DNA of 59,825 bases from Alistipes sp. (GTDB lineage: Bacteria; Bacteroidota; Bacteroidia; Bacteroidales; Rikenellaceae), in the NCBI GenBank assembly GCA_017629145.1, contig JAGBXR010000011.1, positions 1-59,825 on the forward strand, read 5' to 3'. The position numbers were made by a program, and so were the translations under genes. Positions within the stretch are counted from its first letter, which is position 1. Each line of letters begins with the position of its first letter. Positions 1 to 7,418 of the stretch are shown in pieces. The notes beneath the pieces are model-generated. The model was not told the DNA's origin and did not search any database. It worked only from the letters and a program-made list of their open reading frames with translations.

Positions 1-84
1 CTTCCCATTCCGAACAGAGAAGTTAAGCTCACTCACGCCGATGGTACTGCCTATTTAGGTGGGAGAGTAGGTAGCCGCCTCTTC
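1..84 (+). rRNA. rrf: 5S ribosomal RNA, 3' part (partial at window edge)
   Basis: The first 84 bases match the 3' two thirds of a bacterial 5S rRNA: the loop segment CCCATTCCGAACAGAGAAG, then GCCGATGGTACTGC and GGGAGAGTAGGTAGCCGCC. The 5' third lies left of the window. A strong intrinsic terminator follows at once, so this is the last gene of an rRNA operon. The 3' end is placed by eye and may be off by a few bases. Confidence 0.93.
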
Positions 85-85
85 A

Positions 86-117
86 AGCCGAATCCGATAA
101 GGGTTCGGCTTTTTTTT
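86..117 (+). terminator. rRNA operon terminator
   Basis: AGCCGAA (86-92) pairs with TTCGGCT (104-110) and is followed by a run of T to 117. It sits directly behind the 5S gene. Part of this segment, with the 5S end, recurs in inverted orientation in the array that follows. Confidence 0.88.
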
Positions 118-120
118 GTA

Positions 121-651
121 TATAAGCCAAGTCATAAGTTTGGCTTAAAGAGGCGGCTGTGCCGCTCATATTTACATTCCCTCCAAACCTCCCTTTGACA
201 AAGGGAGGCTTTTTGTCTTGCAATCGAGCCTTTGGTTAGAGATTACGGATCACCTGATTACTGTGTAGTTTTTTATTATAGCCGAACCCACGGATTTGTC
301 TTGAAGAGGCGGCTCTCAGCCGCCACATATATTTACATTCCCTCCAAACCTCCCTTTGACAAAGGGAGGCTTTTTGTTTAGCTATCGAGCCTTTGTGTAT
401 AGATTAAAGGGTTGTTTTTGTTATTATAGCCGAACCCACGGATTCGTCTTGAAGAGGCGGCTGTGCCGCTCATATATACAATCCACCCCAACCCCTCCTT
501 TGACAAAGGGAGGCTTTTTGTCTTGCAATCGAGCCTTTGTGTATAGATTAAAGTGTCGTTTTTGTTATTATCGCCTAACTCAGGATTCAGACTTGAAGAG
601 TCGGCTGTATATATACAATCCACCCCAACCCCTCCTTTGATAAGGAGGGGC
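121..651. repeat. Four-unit intergenic repeat array related to the 5S end
   Basis: Four degenerate units start near 148, 303, 451 and 595, a period of about 144-155 bp. Each has AAGAGGCGGCT (last copy AAGAGTCGGCT), then an AT-rich spacer, then a perfect or near-perfect hairpin of the form CCTCCCTTTG / CAAAGGGAGG followed by CTTTTT, which has terminator shape on the + strand. Before each unit lies a stretch (about 121-160, 277-318, 425-468, 566-608) whose reverse complement resembles 5S positions 73-117: AGCCGCCTCTTCAAG, then AATCCG, then GGGTTCGGCT. The hairpin arms change together: units 1-2 have the form above, unit 4 has CCCCTCCTT / AAGGAGGGG. No gene is supported in 118-705; the open frames here are translated repeats. 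Confidence 0.8.
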
Positions 652-705
652 TTTTTTGACTCCCCGCTGACTTTTGCAGGTGATCCGCTTTTTGTTTATG
701 TGTAT

Positions 706-1593
706 CTATTTCAATAAAGGATAGTATTCTATATGCCACTCACTCTTAAGTTCACGCATATCCGATGAGTTGTAAAAACGAACTTGGCCTCCCTTACTGA
801 ATTGCGAGTATGGGTTAAGGTGTGCATTTTTCTCAAACTTTAGCCACTGTTTTTTGGTTATCTGTTTAGTTATCCAATCATAGAGGCGTATCTCTTCATT
901 TTTTTGAGATATACCCTCCATCTCGAAGCGAAAATCACCATCGCTATCTTCTGCAGAGAGTATCATTCCTGGTAGACCACCGAGCAACCACGGTCCCGAA
1001 GATATTGGCACCTCAGGTGCAAACCATACGCGCCACACTCTACCACCAAATATTGCCTCGGCACTTGAGCAGTGGTAGCCATATATCTCTCGTGTTTGGT
1101 TGGTTAGTTGCCATTCGATGTGTGTAATAGGTTCGCGATACTCATACATTATATCATCGGCAAATGGGATATTATGGCGAGCACGAACCTCCTCCGCTGT
1201 TGAATATACCTCGGTGGGTATCACGATGGTTGGCACACCTGCAGCATAAAACTCATCTAACTCCTCATCGCTCCAATTGTTCTTATAGCGAGCCATATTT
1301 TCATTCTGCTGAGCCACACTATAAAATAGAGATGTTTGCTTCCCGCATAATAATCTATACCTCACATCGAGGTGTGAATCGTGGCTGTTGCGATACGAAA
1401 CTCTGTAATCTATAGCAACTAATGCTGTGTCTAACACATCGTAGTCGGCTTCTATATTGCATACACCAATCATAAGTCTGTCGGTATATCCCCAAGCAAT
1501 TATATCCTTTCCGATGATTGTTGGTGTGCTGCTCTGCGCTACAGCGGTAAATATTGCCAAAATGGCAATAATGCAGGAAATAACTCTTTTCAT
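706..1593 (-). CDS. GLPGLI family secreted protein
   Basis: A 295-residue protein with an N-terminal signal peptide (hydrophobic residues 5-19, cleavage near AVAQ). Residues 206-211 read GLPGMI, a conservative form of the motif that names the Bacteroidota GLPGLI family, inside the expected context WLLGGLPG. The biochemical role of this family is unknown; members are exported and often lie beside TonB-receptor-like barrels with an N-terminal carboxypeptidase-regulatory-like domain, as here. It is the last gene of a three-gene minus-strand cluster and starts 8 bp after the stop of the gene before it. The family call is strong because motif, length and neighbour agree; any function would be a guess. 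Confidence 0.85.
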   Translation of the reverse strand: MKRVISCIIAILAIFTAVAQSSTPTIIGKDIIAWGYTDRLMIGVCNIEADYDVLDTALVAIDYRVSYRNSHDSHLDVRYRLLCGKQTSLFYSVAQQNENMARYKNNWSDEELDEFYAAGVPTIVIPTEVYSTAEEVRARHNIPFADDIMYEYREPITHIEWQLTNQTREIYGYHCSSAEAIFGGRVWRVWFAPEVPISSGPWLLGGLPGMILSAEDSDGDFRFEMEGISQKNEEIRLYDWITKQITKKQWLKFEKNAHLNPYSQFSKGGQVRFYNSSDMRELKSEWHIEYYPLLK

Positions 1594-1601
1594 AGCTACT
1601 T

Positions 1602-2318
1602 TTAGTTTTGTTGTAATAATTGATTAAATCTATTCATATCGCGTTTGGAGCGCTCCGTGTGTTTATCGCCGCGGACAGTAAAGCTCTTGGCGTGCGGTAG
1701 TCGTTTAGCAAAGGTTGCACGTAGCGAGTCCAACTCTTTCAGCGTTGCTCCGGCTACCGACCTTATGGCTATTGCAGAGTGAACGAGGTAGACACTCTTC
1801 GACATTTCTGGATCGTTAAGGATATAGTATGGAAACTCGTTATAATAGTAAGTTTCTAATAGCTTTATACTATCTTCAATCTCTTTGTGTCTACGACTAC
1901 CACAGCGTTCGTTGTAGAGTCTTTTTCGCAAATCATTATATTTGTACCCTATATCTCGGAAGCGAGCATACTCCTCTATAAACTCTCTTTTATCTTCGAC
2001 AATAGTCATATCTCTATCAGTGTAGCTAAGCACAACGGAGTCGCCTGGACCAATAGTTAGTCTATGCATAGTCTTCTGATTATCTGTTACTAACAGTATA
2101 GTAACATCCGTATCATTATCCATAGTAAAGTTTAGCTCGCCACGACCACACTTCACGCGACAGCTATCCTTAAACACAAACTCGCAGCCGCCATCGTATT
2201 CATATCCTTGAACATAGGCCATACCATTGTCCTGCTCAGCAATGATTTCTACCGATGTACGCTGTGCACTCGCCGTGAGGGCAATGAGAATTGCAAAAAA
2301 TAGAGTAAGATACCTCAT
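1602..2318 (-). CDS. Small secreted protein, possible DUF4369-like
   Basis: About 238 residues beginning at ATG 2316-2318. A TTG two codons upstream abuts the previous stop codon and is a less likely start. Residues 1-19 form a signal peptide (MRYLTLFFAILIALTASAQ). The rest has a beta-rich first half containing LTIGPGDSVVLSY, then a charged helical half rich in R, K, E and Y. The first half resembles the N-terminal DUF4369-type module that precedes thioredoxin domains in Bacteroidota, but no thioredoxin fold or CxxC motif follows. It may be a free-standing version of that module. This assignment is an inference from pattern only. Gene order suggests co-expression with the barrel and the GLPGLI protein. 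Confidence 0.6.
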   Translation of the reverse strand: MRYLTLFFAILIALTASAQRTSVEIIAEQDNGMAYVQGYEYDGGCEFVFKDSCRVKCGRGELNFTMDNDTDVTILLVTDNQKTMHRLTIGPGDSVVLSYTDRDMTIVEDKREFIEEYARFRDIGYKYNDLRKRLYNERCGSRRHKEIEDSIKLLETYYYNEFPYYILNDPEMSKSVYLVHSAIAIRSVAGATLKELDSLRATFAKRLPHAKSFTVRGDKHTERSKRDMNRFNQLLQQN

Positions 2319-2324
2319 AATCAA

Positions 2325-4964
2325 CTATTTTAGACTGAATTTTATTTTGAATACTATAGATGCTGGACGGAGTTCGTAAGAATAGACATATCCAGTGATA
2401 TCGCTATTAGTGGTATTAACAAATACTCTGTTGTTTAGGATATTACGAGCCTCAATGGAGTACTCCACTCGCTTAGCTTTGAGCCTCACACTCGCATCAA
2501 CAAAGAGAGCATTCCGACTACGCCCCTCAATTGAGGTATTTAGATAGTGCTCTGCGCCGAGGCGACATATCACCTTCTCAGCGATGATAAAGTCAAGGTC
2601 GGCTCTCTGCTTAAAAATATCTATTGCAGATAGTTGCTCATCATCGATATATGAGATACCTCTATTATATGCCGCTACATAGTCGAGTCGCACAGCACGC
2701 GTAAAGCGCGTGTTGAGTTTTAGCTCGCCATTGAGCATACGATAATCCGACAATATCAACTCATTATCGCGTAGCAGTTGCGACCAGGTCTGCGTCCAGC
2801 CTCCCGACAGCGTTGCAGTTGTACCAATTACATCAAAACACTTGCTAATATTTCCACTCGCACTATATCCATTTGAGCGTGAGGGTATATCCACCGCCTC
2901 TATCTCGCTTAATGATCCTCGGTAGGAGGTGTTATACATCAAGTTTCGATGAGAAATAAAGTATCCAGCATCAAAATTCGCGAAGAGCATATCTATTGCA
3001 TTACCATAAGATAGCGACAGAGTGTAATTTTGGTACTGCGTTCTGCTGATATCTCCATCTTTACGCTGTATGACACGATAGTCGGTCATTATGTAGCCAG
3101 AGTATGAGTCGTAGAGTGTACCATAAAACTCGTTGTAGCCAGCTTGTGCTGATAACTTAAGGTCGTGCGTGATGTTGCTATTAAGCGAAACCGATGGCGA
3201 GCATATCAATTTTGTTTTGTTGGCAATCGTGGTTTGCTCTATTCTACTTGCAGAGCTCAGCCACATAAGGTCGAGTGGTACATCTGCCTGAATAACCAAC
3301 TTCTGACCAAGCGAGTACTGCACTGATGGTGTTACTGCGATGTCATACCTTGACCAAAATATATCGTTTCGAAGTGAGATAGGAGCAGGGAGTGTATGGC
3401 CACTATCTGACATTGCATTTAGCGACGACTTCATCCACTCAACATTAGCATTAAGCTGTGTGGTGAGCATAAAGCTCCAGCGACGCAATTTATAGGTTGT
3501 TTGCATATTGTTATTTGCCATTAACCTACGACCATATAGTGTCTGCACTGCATTCGGATGCTCATCATCATCCTCTATGACCTCTTCAAACATCATCGGG
3601 CGAACCTTGAGTACAGCGGGCTGCGTGTCGTAGTTGATGTCCGAGTAGAAGTTTATAATCCACTTATCCCAACGCCTTGCGATGTTTAAGTTGTTACCAA
3701 CAGATATCTTTGGCAGTTTGAAATACTGCGAGATAATCTGACCATCACTATCTACCACACCATTATCCCTATTCCACACTCCTGCAAATGATATACGCTC
3801 GTTTAGATAGTGTTGCTCGGTGTTTGACTCCAGATACGCAGTGAAGTCGCATATATCAATGAGATGGCTCGCCGTAGTAGCCTCACGAATAGTTATAGGA
3901 GTGCTATTGGGTAGATTATATGTGGTAACGGAGCTGCCTTTTGAGTGTTGCATATCGTGCAAATAGTTGGCATTCACCGAGAAAATAAGTTCTGAACCTA
4001 ACTTCGATATAGTATTTATGGAGGATGCAAAAACATTGTTGTTTAGGTATCTGCTTTGGCCAATGTTTGGTGCTGTTGGCTTATGTATGCCGAGCATTGA
4101 CTCCACACCACCAAAACCGCCGTAGTGCGAACGAAACTCACGCGATACATCTTCGCCCATATTGTTAGTTTTAATGATATTTAGGGTCTGGAACTTGCGA
4201 CTAAAGAACATAGCACTAGCCTCACCATTCCACATCCACGGCTGATATCCGCCTCCGAGTTGTAGTGTGCCATTCCACGTTCCCTTTACACCCTCTTTCA
4301 GACGTATGTTGAGTGCCGCTTGCGTTGGCATAGTGACACCTCGCAGTGACTTTATTGCCTCGTGATTCTCATAAACTTCCACGCGAGCAATATCCTCGGC
4401 ACGTATGTTGTTTGTGGCAATGCCATAACTACCGCGCAACATATCTAACCCCTCGATATAGAACTTACTGATGGGCTTGCCATTGTATCTTACCTCGCCC
4501 GATTCTGTGACTGAAAGTCCTGGCATCTTGCGTAGGACATCGCCAATTGAGCGGTCTGTAATATTTATAAAGCTCGATACATTGTACGTTAGCGTGTCGG
4601 CCTGTCTATGTACCGATTCTGCATTTACCACAATCTCTCTGATTTCCAATGCCGAGTACTCAACTTCGAAATCTACTTGTTGTGATTTTACTATAATGCT
4701 CTTGGATTCTCCTTTTATATTAAAGCCTGTAATAATAATTTTGATTGTCTGGTCATCGCCGCTATATGATACCGAGTAATTGCCATCAGCATCACTTATC
4801 GCATAGTCATATAACAACGTGCAATTGTCATTTTGTAACATTACATTAACATCTGCTACACCCTTGTCTGAGTCTTTCTCTCGTATTTGTCCAGATATGG
4901 TAACTTGCGCAGATAGACTAATCGCACAACTCATAAGCCATAATAAAGATAATAACCTTCTCAT
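2325..4964 (-). CDS. TonB-receptor-like outer-membrane barrel with carboxypeptidase-regulatory-like domain
   Basis: 879 residues. A signal peptide (1-20) is followed by a beta-sandwich domain (about 21-110, containing ISGQIREKDSDKGVADVNVML and later DADGNYSVSYSGDD) typical of the CarboxypepD_reg-like fold. Next comes a plug-like region (about 115-230, with DRSIGDVLRKMPGLSV and NGKPISKFYIEGLDM) and a long beta barrel ending in FKIKFSLK. The protein should sit in the outer membrane. The substrate is unknown. Barrels of this type commonly accompany GLPGLI proteins. It is the promoter-proximal gene; a Bacteroidota promoter lies 24-54 bp upstream of its ATG. Confidence 0.85.
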   Translation of the reverse strand: MRRLLSLLWLMSCAISLSAQVTISGQIREKDSDKGVADVNVMLQNDNCTLLYDYAISDADGNYSVSYSGDDQTIKIIITGFNIKGESKSIIVKSQQVDFEVEYSALEIREIVVNAESVHRQADTLTYNVSSFINITDRSIGDVLRKMPGLSVTESGEVRYNGKPISKFYIEGLDMLRGSYGIATNNIRAEDIARVEVYENHEAIKSLRGVTMPTQAALNIRLKEGVKGTWNGTLQLGGGYQPWMWNGEASAMFFSRKFQTLNIIKTNNMGEDVSREFRSHYGGFGGVESMLGIHKPTAPNIGQSRYLNNNVFASSINTISKLGSELIFSVNANYLHDMQHSKGSSVTTYNLPNSTPITIREATTASHLIDICDFTAYLESNTEQHYLNERISFAGVWNRDNGVVDSDGQIISQYFKLPKISVGNNLNIARRWDKWIINFYSDINYDTQPAVLKVRPMMFEEVIEDDDEHPNAVQTLYGRRLMANNNMQTTYKLRRWSFMLTTQLNANVEWMKSSLNAMSDSGHTLPAPISLRNDIFWSRYDIAVTPSVQYSLGQKLVIQADVPLDLMWLSSASRIEQTTIANKTKLICSPSVSLNSNITHDLKLSAQAGYNEFYGTLYDSYSGYIMTDYRVIQRKDGDISRTQYQNYTLSLSYGNAIDMLFANFDAGYFISHRNLMYNTSYRGSLSEIEAVDIPSRSNGYSASGNISKCFDVIGTTATLSGGWTQTWSQLLRDNELILSDYRMLNGELKLNTRFTRAVRLDYVAAYNRGISYIDDEQLSAIDIFKQRADLDFIIAEKVICRLGAEHYLNTSIEGRSRNALFVDASVRLKAKRVEYSIEARNILNNRVFVNTTNSDITGYVYSYELRPASIVFKIKFSLK

Positions 4965-4987
4965 ATCTTAATTGATTTAAGCTACTA

Positions 4988-5018
4988 CAAAGTTAGAGTA
5001 TGCTATTTCGGTAATCAA
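4988..5018 (-). promoter_or_regulatory. Promoter of the barrel-GLPGLI cluster
   Basis: On the minus strand TTG (5016-5018) is followed after 20 bp by TAACTTTG (4995-4988), a good match to the Bacteroidota housekeeping promoter. Transcription would start near 4981, about 17 bases before the ATG at 4964. Confidence 0.6.
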
Positions 5019-5086
5019 TAAATTTAGGTTAAAGAGTGTTAAGGCTTTTGTTAAAAATTGTTAAAGCATTTCTCAGTACCTGTATC

Positions 5087-5102
5087 ATTAATCTAGATTA
5101 AT
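5087..5102. promoter_or_regulatory. Perfect 16-bp palindrome
   Basis: ATTAATCTAGATTAAT reads identically on both strands. It lies in the 484-bp non-coding AT-rich region between the divergent barrel and lipoprotein genes. It could be a dimeric regulator site; no known regulator is recognised. Confidence 0.4.
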
Positions 5103-5199
5103 AAGGCTCTGTTCTAAAATAAGATTAAGTTTTGTGCTTAAACGCTTGATTGTCAATATATTATATCGTATAATTATAAACATATTGATATGTGCGTGT

Positions 5200-5271
5200 A
5201 ACTTATTGATAATCAATAAGTTGAAAAACTTTTAAAATTACCATATGTAACTACTTGATAATCAGTAGGGT
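5200..5271. promoter_or_regulatory. Two related palindromic sites, 49 bp apart
   Basis: Site 1 (5200-5222) has arms AACTTATTGAT and ATCAATAAGTT around a single central A and is a perfect inverted repeat. Site 2 (5249-5271) shares the core TTGATAATCA and 18 of 23 positions with site 1, but its own symmetry is imperfect. Two related dyads at 49-bp spacing upstream of a promoter look like operator sites for one dimeric protein. That role is inferred. Confidence 0.45.
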
Positions 5272-5282
5272 TTAGAGTGCTT

Positions 5283-5299
5283 TCTGGAAAAATTCCAGA
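5283..5299. promoter_or_regulatory. Inverted repeat just upstream of a promoter
   Basis: TCTGGAA (5283-5289) and TTCCAGA (5293-5299) flank AAA. The site ends 9 bp before the -33 element of the promoter at 5309-5339, a position suited to an activator or a repressor. Confidence 0.45.
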
Positions 5300-5308
5300 C
5301 CCAAAAAT

Positions 5309-5339
5309 TTTGTTGAGAGTATATTTTATTCTAACTTTG
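5309..5339 (+). promoter_or_regulatory. Promoter of the duplicated lipoprotein gene
   Basis: TTTG (5309-5312), 19 bp, then TAACTTTG (5332-5339): full agreement with the Bacteroidota consensus. Transcription would begin near 5346, leaving a leader of about 100 bases before ATG 5449. Confidence 0.7.
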
Positions 5340-5448
5340 CAATAGAACAAGGTGGAAGAAAATAGGATATTGAGGTAATTTGCTACAAATAGTGTTGATA
5401 CCTATATATTATATAGAGCGATGATTATTAACTAAAATACCTACGATT

Positions 5449-6831
5449 ATGAGAAAGCTATTTTTAATTTTAGTTGGGTTTGCACTTGTTGCGTGCAGTA
5501 CTCCGTTTGGTGAGTTGAGTGATATTGCAGATGTACCTGGTGTCGAGCCAGGCAAAGGCAAGAATAACTACAATGAGTATACTACCTACAAAGGTGCTGT
5601 TCTCCCCTATGAAGATTTTCAAGCAGATAGTCGTGCAAATATGATTGCTCTGCTTAAGTTAATCAATGAGCAGGAGGGAGAAATTGACGATGCAGGTTTT
5701 TTGCAGAAGCTCGACGAGTATATCTTCTCGTGTCAGCAGCGTTTTATGTACATTCACGATCCAGAGCCTTATGAGGATGAACCTACGGACTATTGGTCAG
5801 ATGCGCGAGATTGGGATGGTGGTACGATGTGCCATAGTTTGGCGATGTATGGCGACTATTCGTTTGTGTTACGCTATCATCCACCTTGTGCCTTTATCTC
5901 TGAGGAGGCATATATTCGTGAGTTAGGCTACGAGGGTTGGAGTGAGCGTGGCGTGTGGCACTACGATGCCGAGAATGATATGCTCTACACCAGCGAGGAT
6001 ATGAAGTATGCTGCTAAGGTGCTATACTTCGATGGTGAGTGTGCGATATTGGAGGGTTTTGTATATCCAATGTGGCTATACAATGGTTCCAACTATAGGC
6101 GTAGTACCCCTATGGAGTTGTACCGATTTGAGTTTGTCGAGGGTAAGGATGAGTACTTGAACGGCTACGAGATTTCGTATGAGGAGTATATGGCCTTAGT
6201 GGATGAATACCACGAGAAGTTTGAGATGTTCGAGGGTAAGGATATGCCTTACAATGGTGCTGCTGCGCAAGAGAAGATGCGTGAATGCATAGCATTGTTG
6301 GATAAGCAGCAGGCAGAGGATATTGACGACGAGGCCTTTGTCGAGATGCTAACAACTATGCGCCTCAATGTCGAGGATCGCTTTGGTACATCGAGTGATT
6401 TGGATTATTGGGGCTGGGGTATATATACCTTATACGAGAATTTTAAGGAGGTATCGTTCAACGGTGATATGTTTGCTTATGAGGATGGCTCGTATGTAAC
6501 GAAACGCTCTATATATAAGCGTAACGACTACTACGAGGCGGCTGTGGCAGCAAACTGCTTGGGTTGGCATTGTCGTGGTGCGTGGAGCTACGATGCTGAG
6601 AATAACAGACTAACTATGACTCGTGATGATGTGGTATATGATGTGGTAATTCTCTACTACGACATCGCAAGCCGAGAGTTAGTATTGCGCGGAAAGTCCG
6701 ATTTTGTTCTCGATGTGGGCTATGAGGATGAGATATATCGTTGTAAGTTCTACGATGATGTTTCGGCTAACTATCTCGATGGTTATGTAAGCTATGAGGA
6801 GTTTGTGGAGTTTTGGAATGGGCTGCAATAG
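5449..6831 (+). CDS. Uncharacterised lipoprotein with an internal duplication
   Basis: 460 residues. The start MRKLFLILVGFALVAC gives a lipobox with Cys16, so the protein is probably an outer-membrane-linked lipoprotein. It contains two copies of a ~195-residue unit, about 55-252 and 265-457. Matching blocks include GVWHYDAENDMLY (168-180) with GAWSYDAENNRLT (377-389), and YLNGYEISYEEYMAL (236-250) with YLDGYVSYEEFVEF (442-455). Each unit opens with a short acidic helical segment and closes with a beta-rich part rich in Tyr and Trp. Overall the protein is very acidic. No family is recognised. It is transcribed alone from its own promoter behind several palindromic sites, and a strong terminator follows. 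Confidence 0.8.
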   Translation: MRKLFLILVGFALVACSTPFGELSDIADVPGVEPGKGKNNYNEYTTYKGAVLPYEDFQADSRANMIALLKLINEQEGEIDDAGFLQKLDEYIFSCQQRFMYIHDPEPYEDEPTDYWSDARDWDGGTMCHSLAMYGDYSFVLRYHPPCAFISEEAYIRELGYEGWSERGVWHYDAENDMLYTSEDMKYAAKVLYFDGECAILEGFVYPMWLYNGSNYRRSTPMELYRFEFVEGKDEYLNGYEISYEEYMALVDEYHEKFEMFEGKDMPYNGAAAQEKMRECIALLDKQQAEDIDDEAFVEMLTTMRLNVEDRFGTSSDLDYWGWGIYTLYENFKEVSFNGDMFAYEDGSYVTKRSIYKRNDYYEAAVAANCLGWHCRGAWSYDAENNRLTMTRDDVVYDVVILYYDIASRELVLRGKSDFVLDVGYEDEIYRCKFYDDVSANYLDGYVSYEEFVEFWNGLQ

Positions 6832-6840
6832 CAATACATA

Positions 6841-6882
6841 AAAAATATGAGGTGTTCAACTATCTGAACACCTCATATTTTT
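6841..6882. terminator. Bidirectional terminator between convergent genes
   Basis: A perfect 18-bp stem (6841-6858 with 6865-6882, core ATGAGGTGTTCA) with a 6-base loop. Both ends carry A or T runs, so it can stop transcription from both the lipoprotein gene and the DUF5606 gene. Confidence 0.9.
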
Positions 6883-6895
6883 ATGTTGTAGATGG

Positions 6896-7306
6896 TTACT
6901 CCTCGCTCTCCATCTCAGGGAGCTTGAACTCTGTGAAGCCAGCCTTAACGAGGATGTTATACCAAGCGAAGCACTTCTTCATATCAGATACGTGTACACG
7001 CTCGCGGTCATACTCTGGGAGTACCTTTGCGAACTCAGCCTCGATCTTGTCGGCAGACTCCTTGTGAGAGATTGCCTCCTTACCCTCGGTGTAGTTCCAG
7101 ATGTTGGTGAATACGTCAGCCAAGGCGATATCCTCACCCTCGGTGAACATTGAGATCTCTGTGAGTGCGCTCACGCGAGATGTTACAGCTGCATTCATTC
7201 GCTTGCCGTCGATGAGTGACTCAACGATAACGCCACGCATTGACTGTGCTACATACTTATACAAACCGGGCTGTCCCGAGATTGCAAGAATATCCTTCAA
7301 TTCCAT
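6896..7306 (-). CDS. DUF5606 family protein
   Basis: 136 residues, cytosolic, no signal peptide. The N-terminus LKDILAISGQPGLYKYVAQ, followed by VIVESL and VSALTEISMFTE, is the typical start of the Bacteroidota DUF5606 family, which has no established function. The C-terminal half is helical and charged and ends in an acidic tail. It is a single-gene unit divergent from serB, with a -7 element TAACTTTG (7357-7350 on the minus strand) about 44 bases upstream. The family assignment is from memory of its conserved N-terminus. Confidence 0.85.
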   Translation of the reverse strand: MELKDILAISGQPGLYKYVAQSMRGVIVESLIDGKRMNAAVTSRVSALTEISMFTEGEDIALADVFTNIWNYTEGKEAISHKESADKIEAEFAKVLPEYDRERVHVSDMKKCFAWYNILVKAGFTEFKLPEMESEE

Positions 7307-7349
7307 ACTTTATAAATTGTATTAAATACTTAACAAAAATTTAACGCCA

Positions 7350-7386
7350 CAAAGTTAATTATTTTTTGTAAAATTTCGTATATTTG
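7350..7386. promoter_or_regulatory. Divergent -7 elements, DUF5606 gene and serB
   Basis: Minus-strand TAACTTTG (7357-7350) points to the DUF5606 gene; plus-strand TATATTTG (7379-7386) points to serB. Neither has a clear TTTG at 19-21 bp, so only the -7 elements are supported. Confidence 0.45.
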
Positions 7387-7418
7387 TAGGTGCGTTAAAA
7401 ATTTAATAGCTTAAAATA

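Noticed and set aside
356-640. Open frames on both strands in the 5S-proximal region
   Set aside because: They translate the ~150-bp repeats and hairpins; no start context, codon bias or homology supports them.
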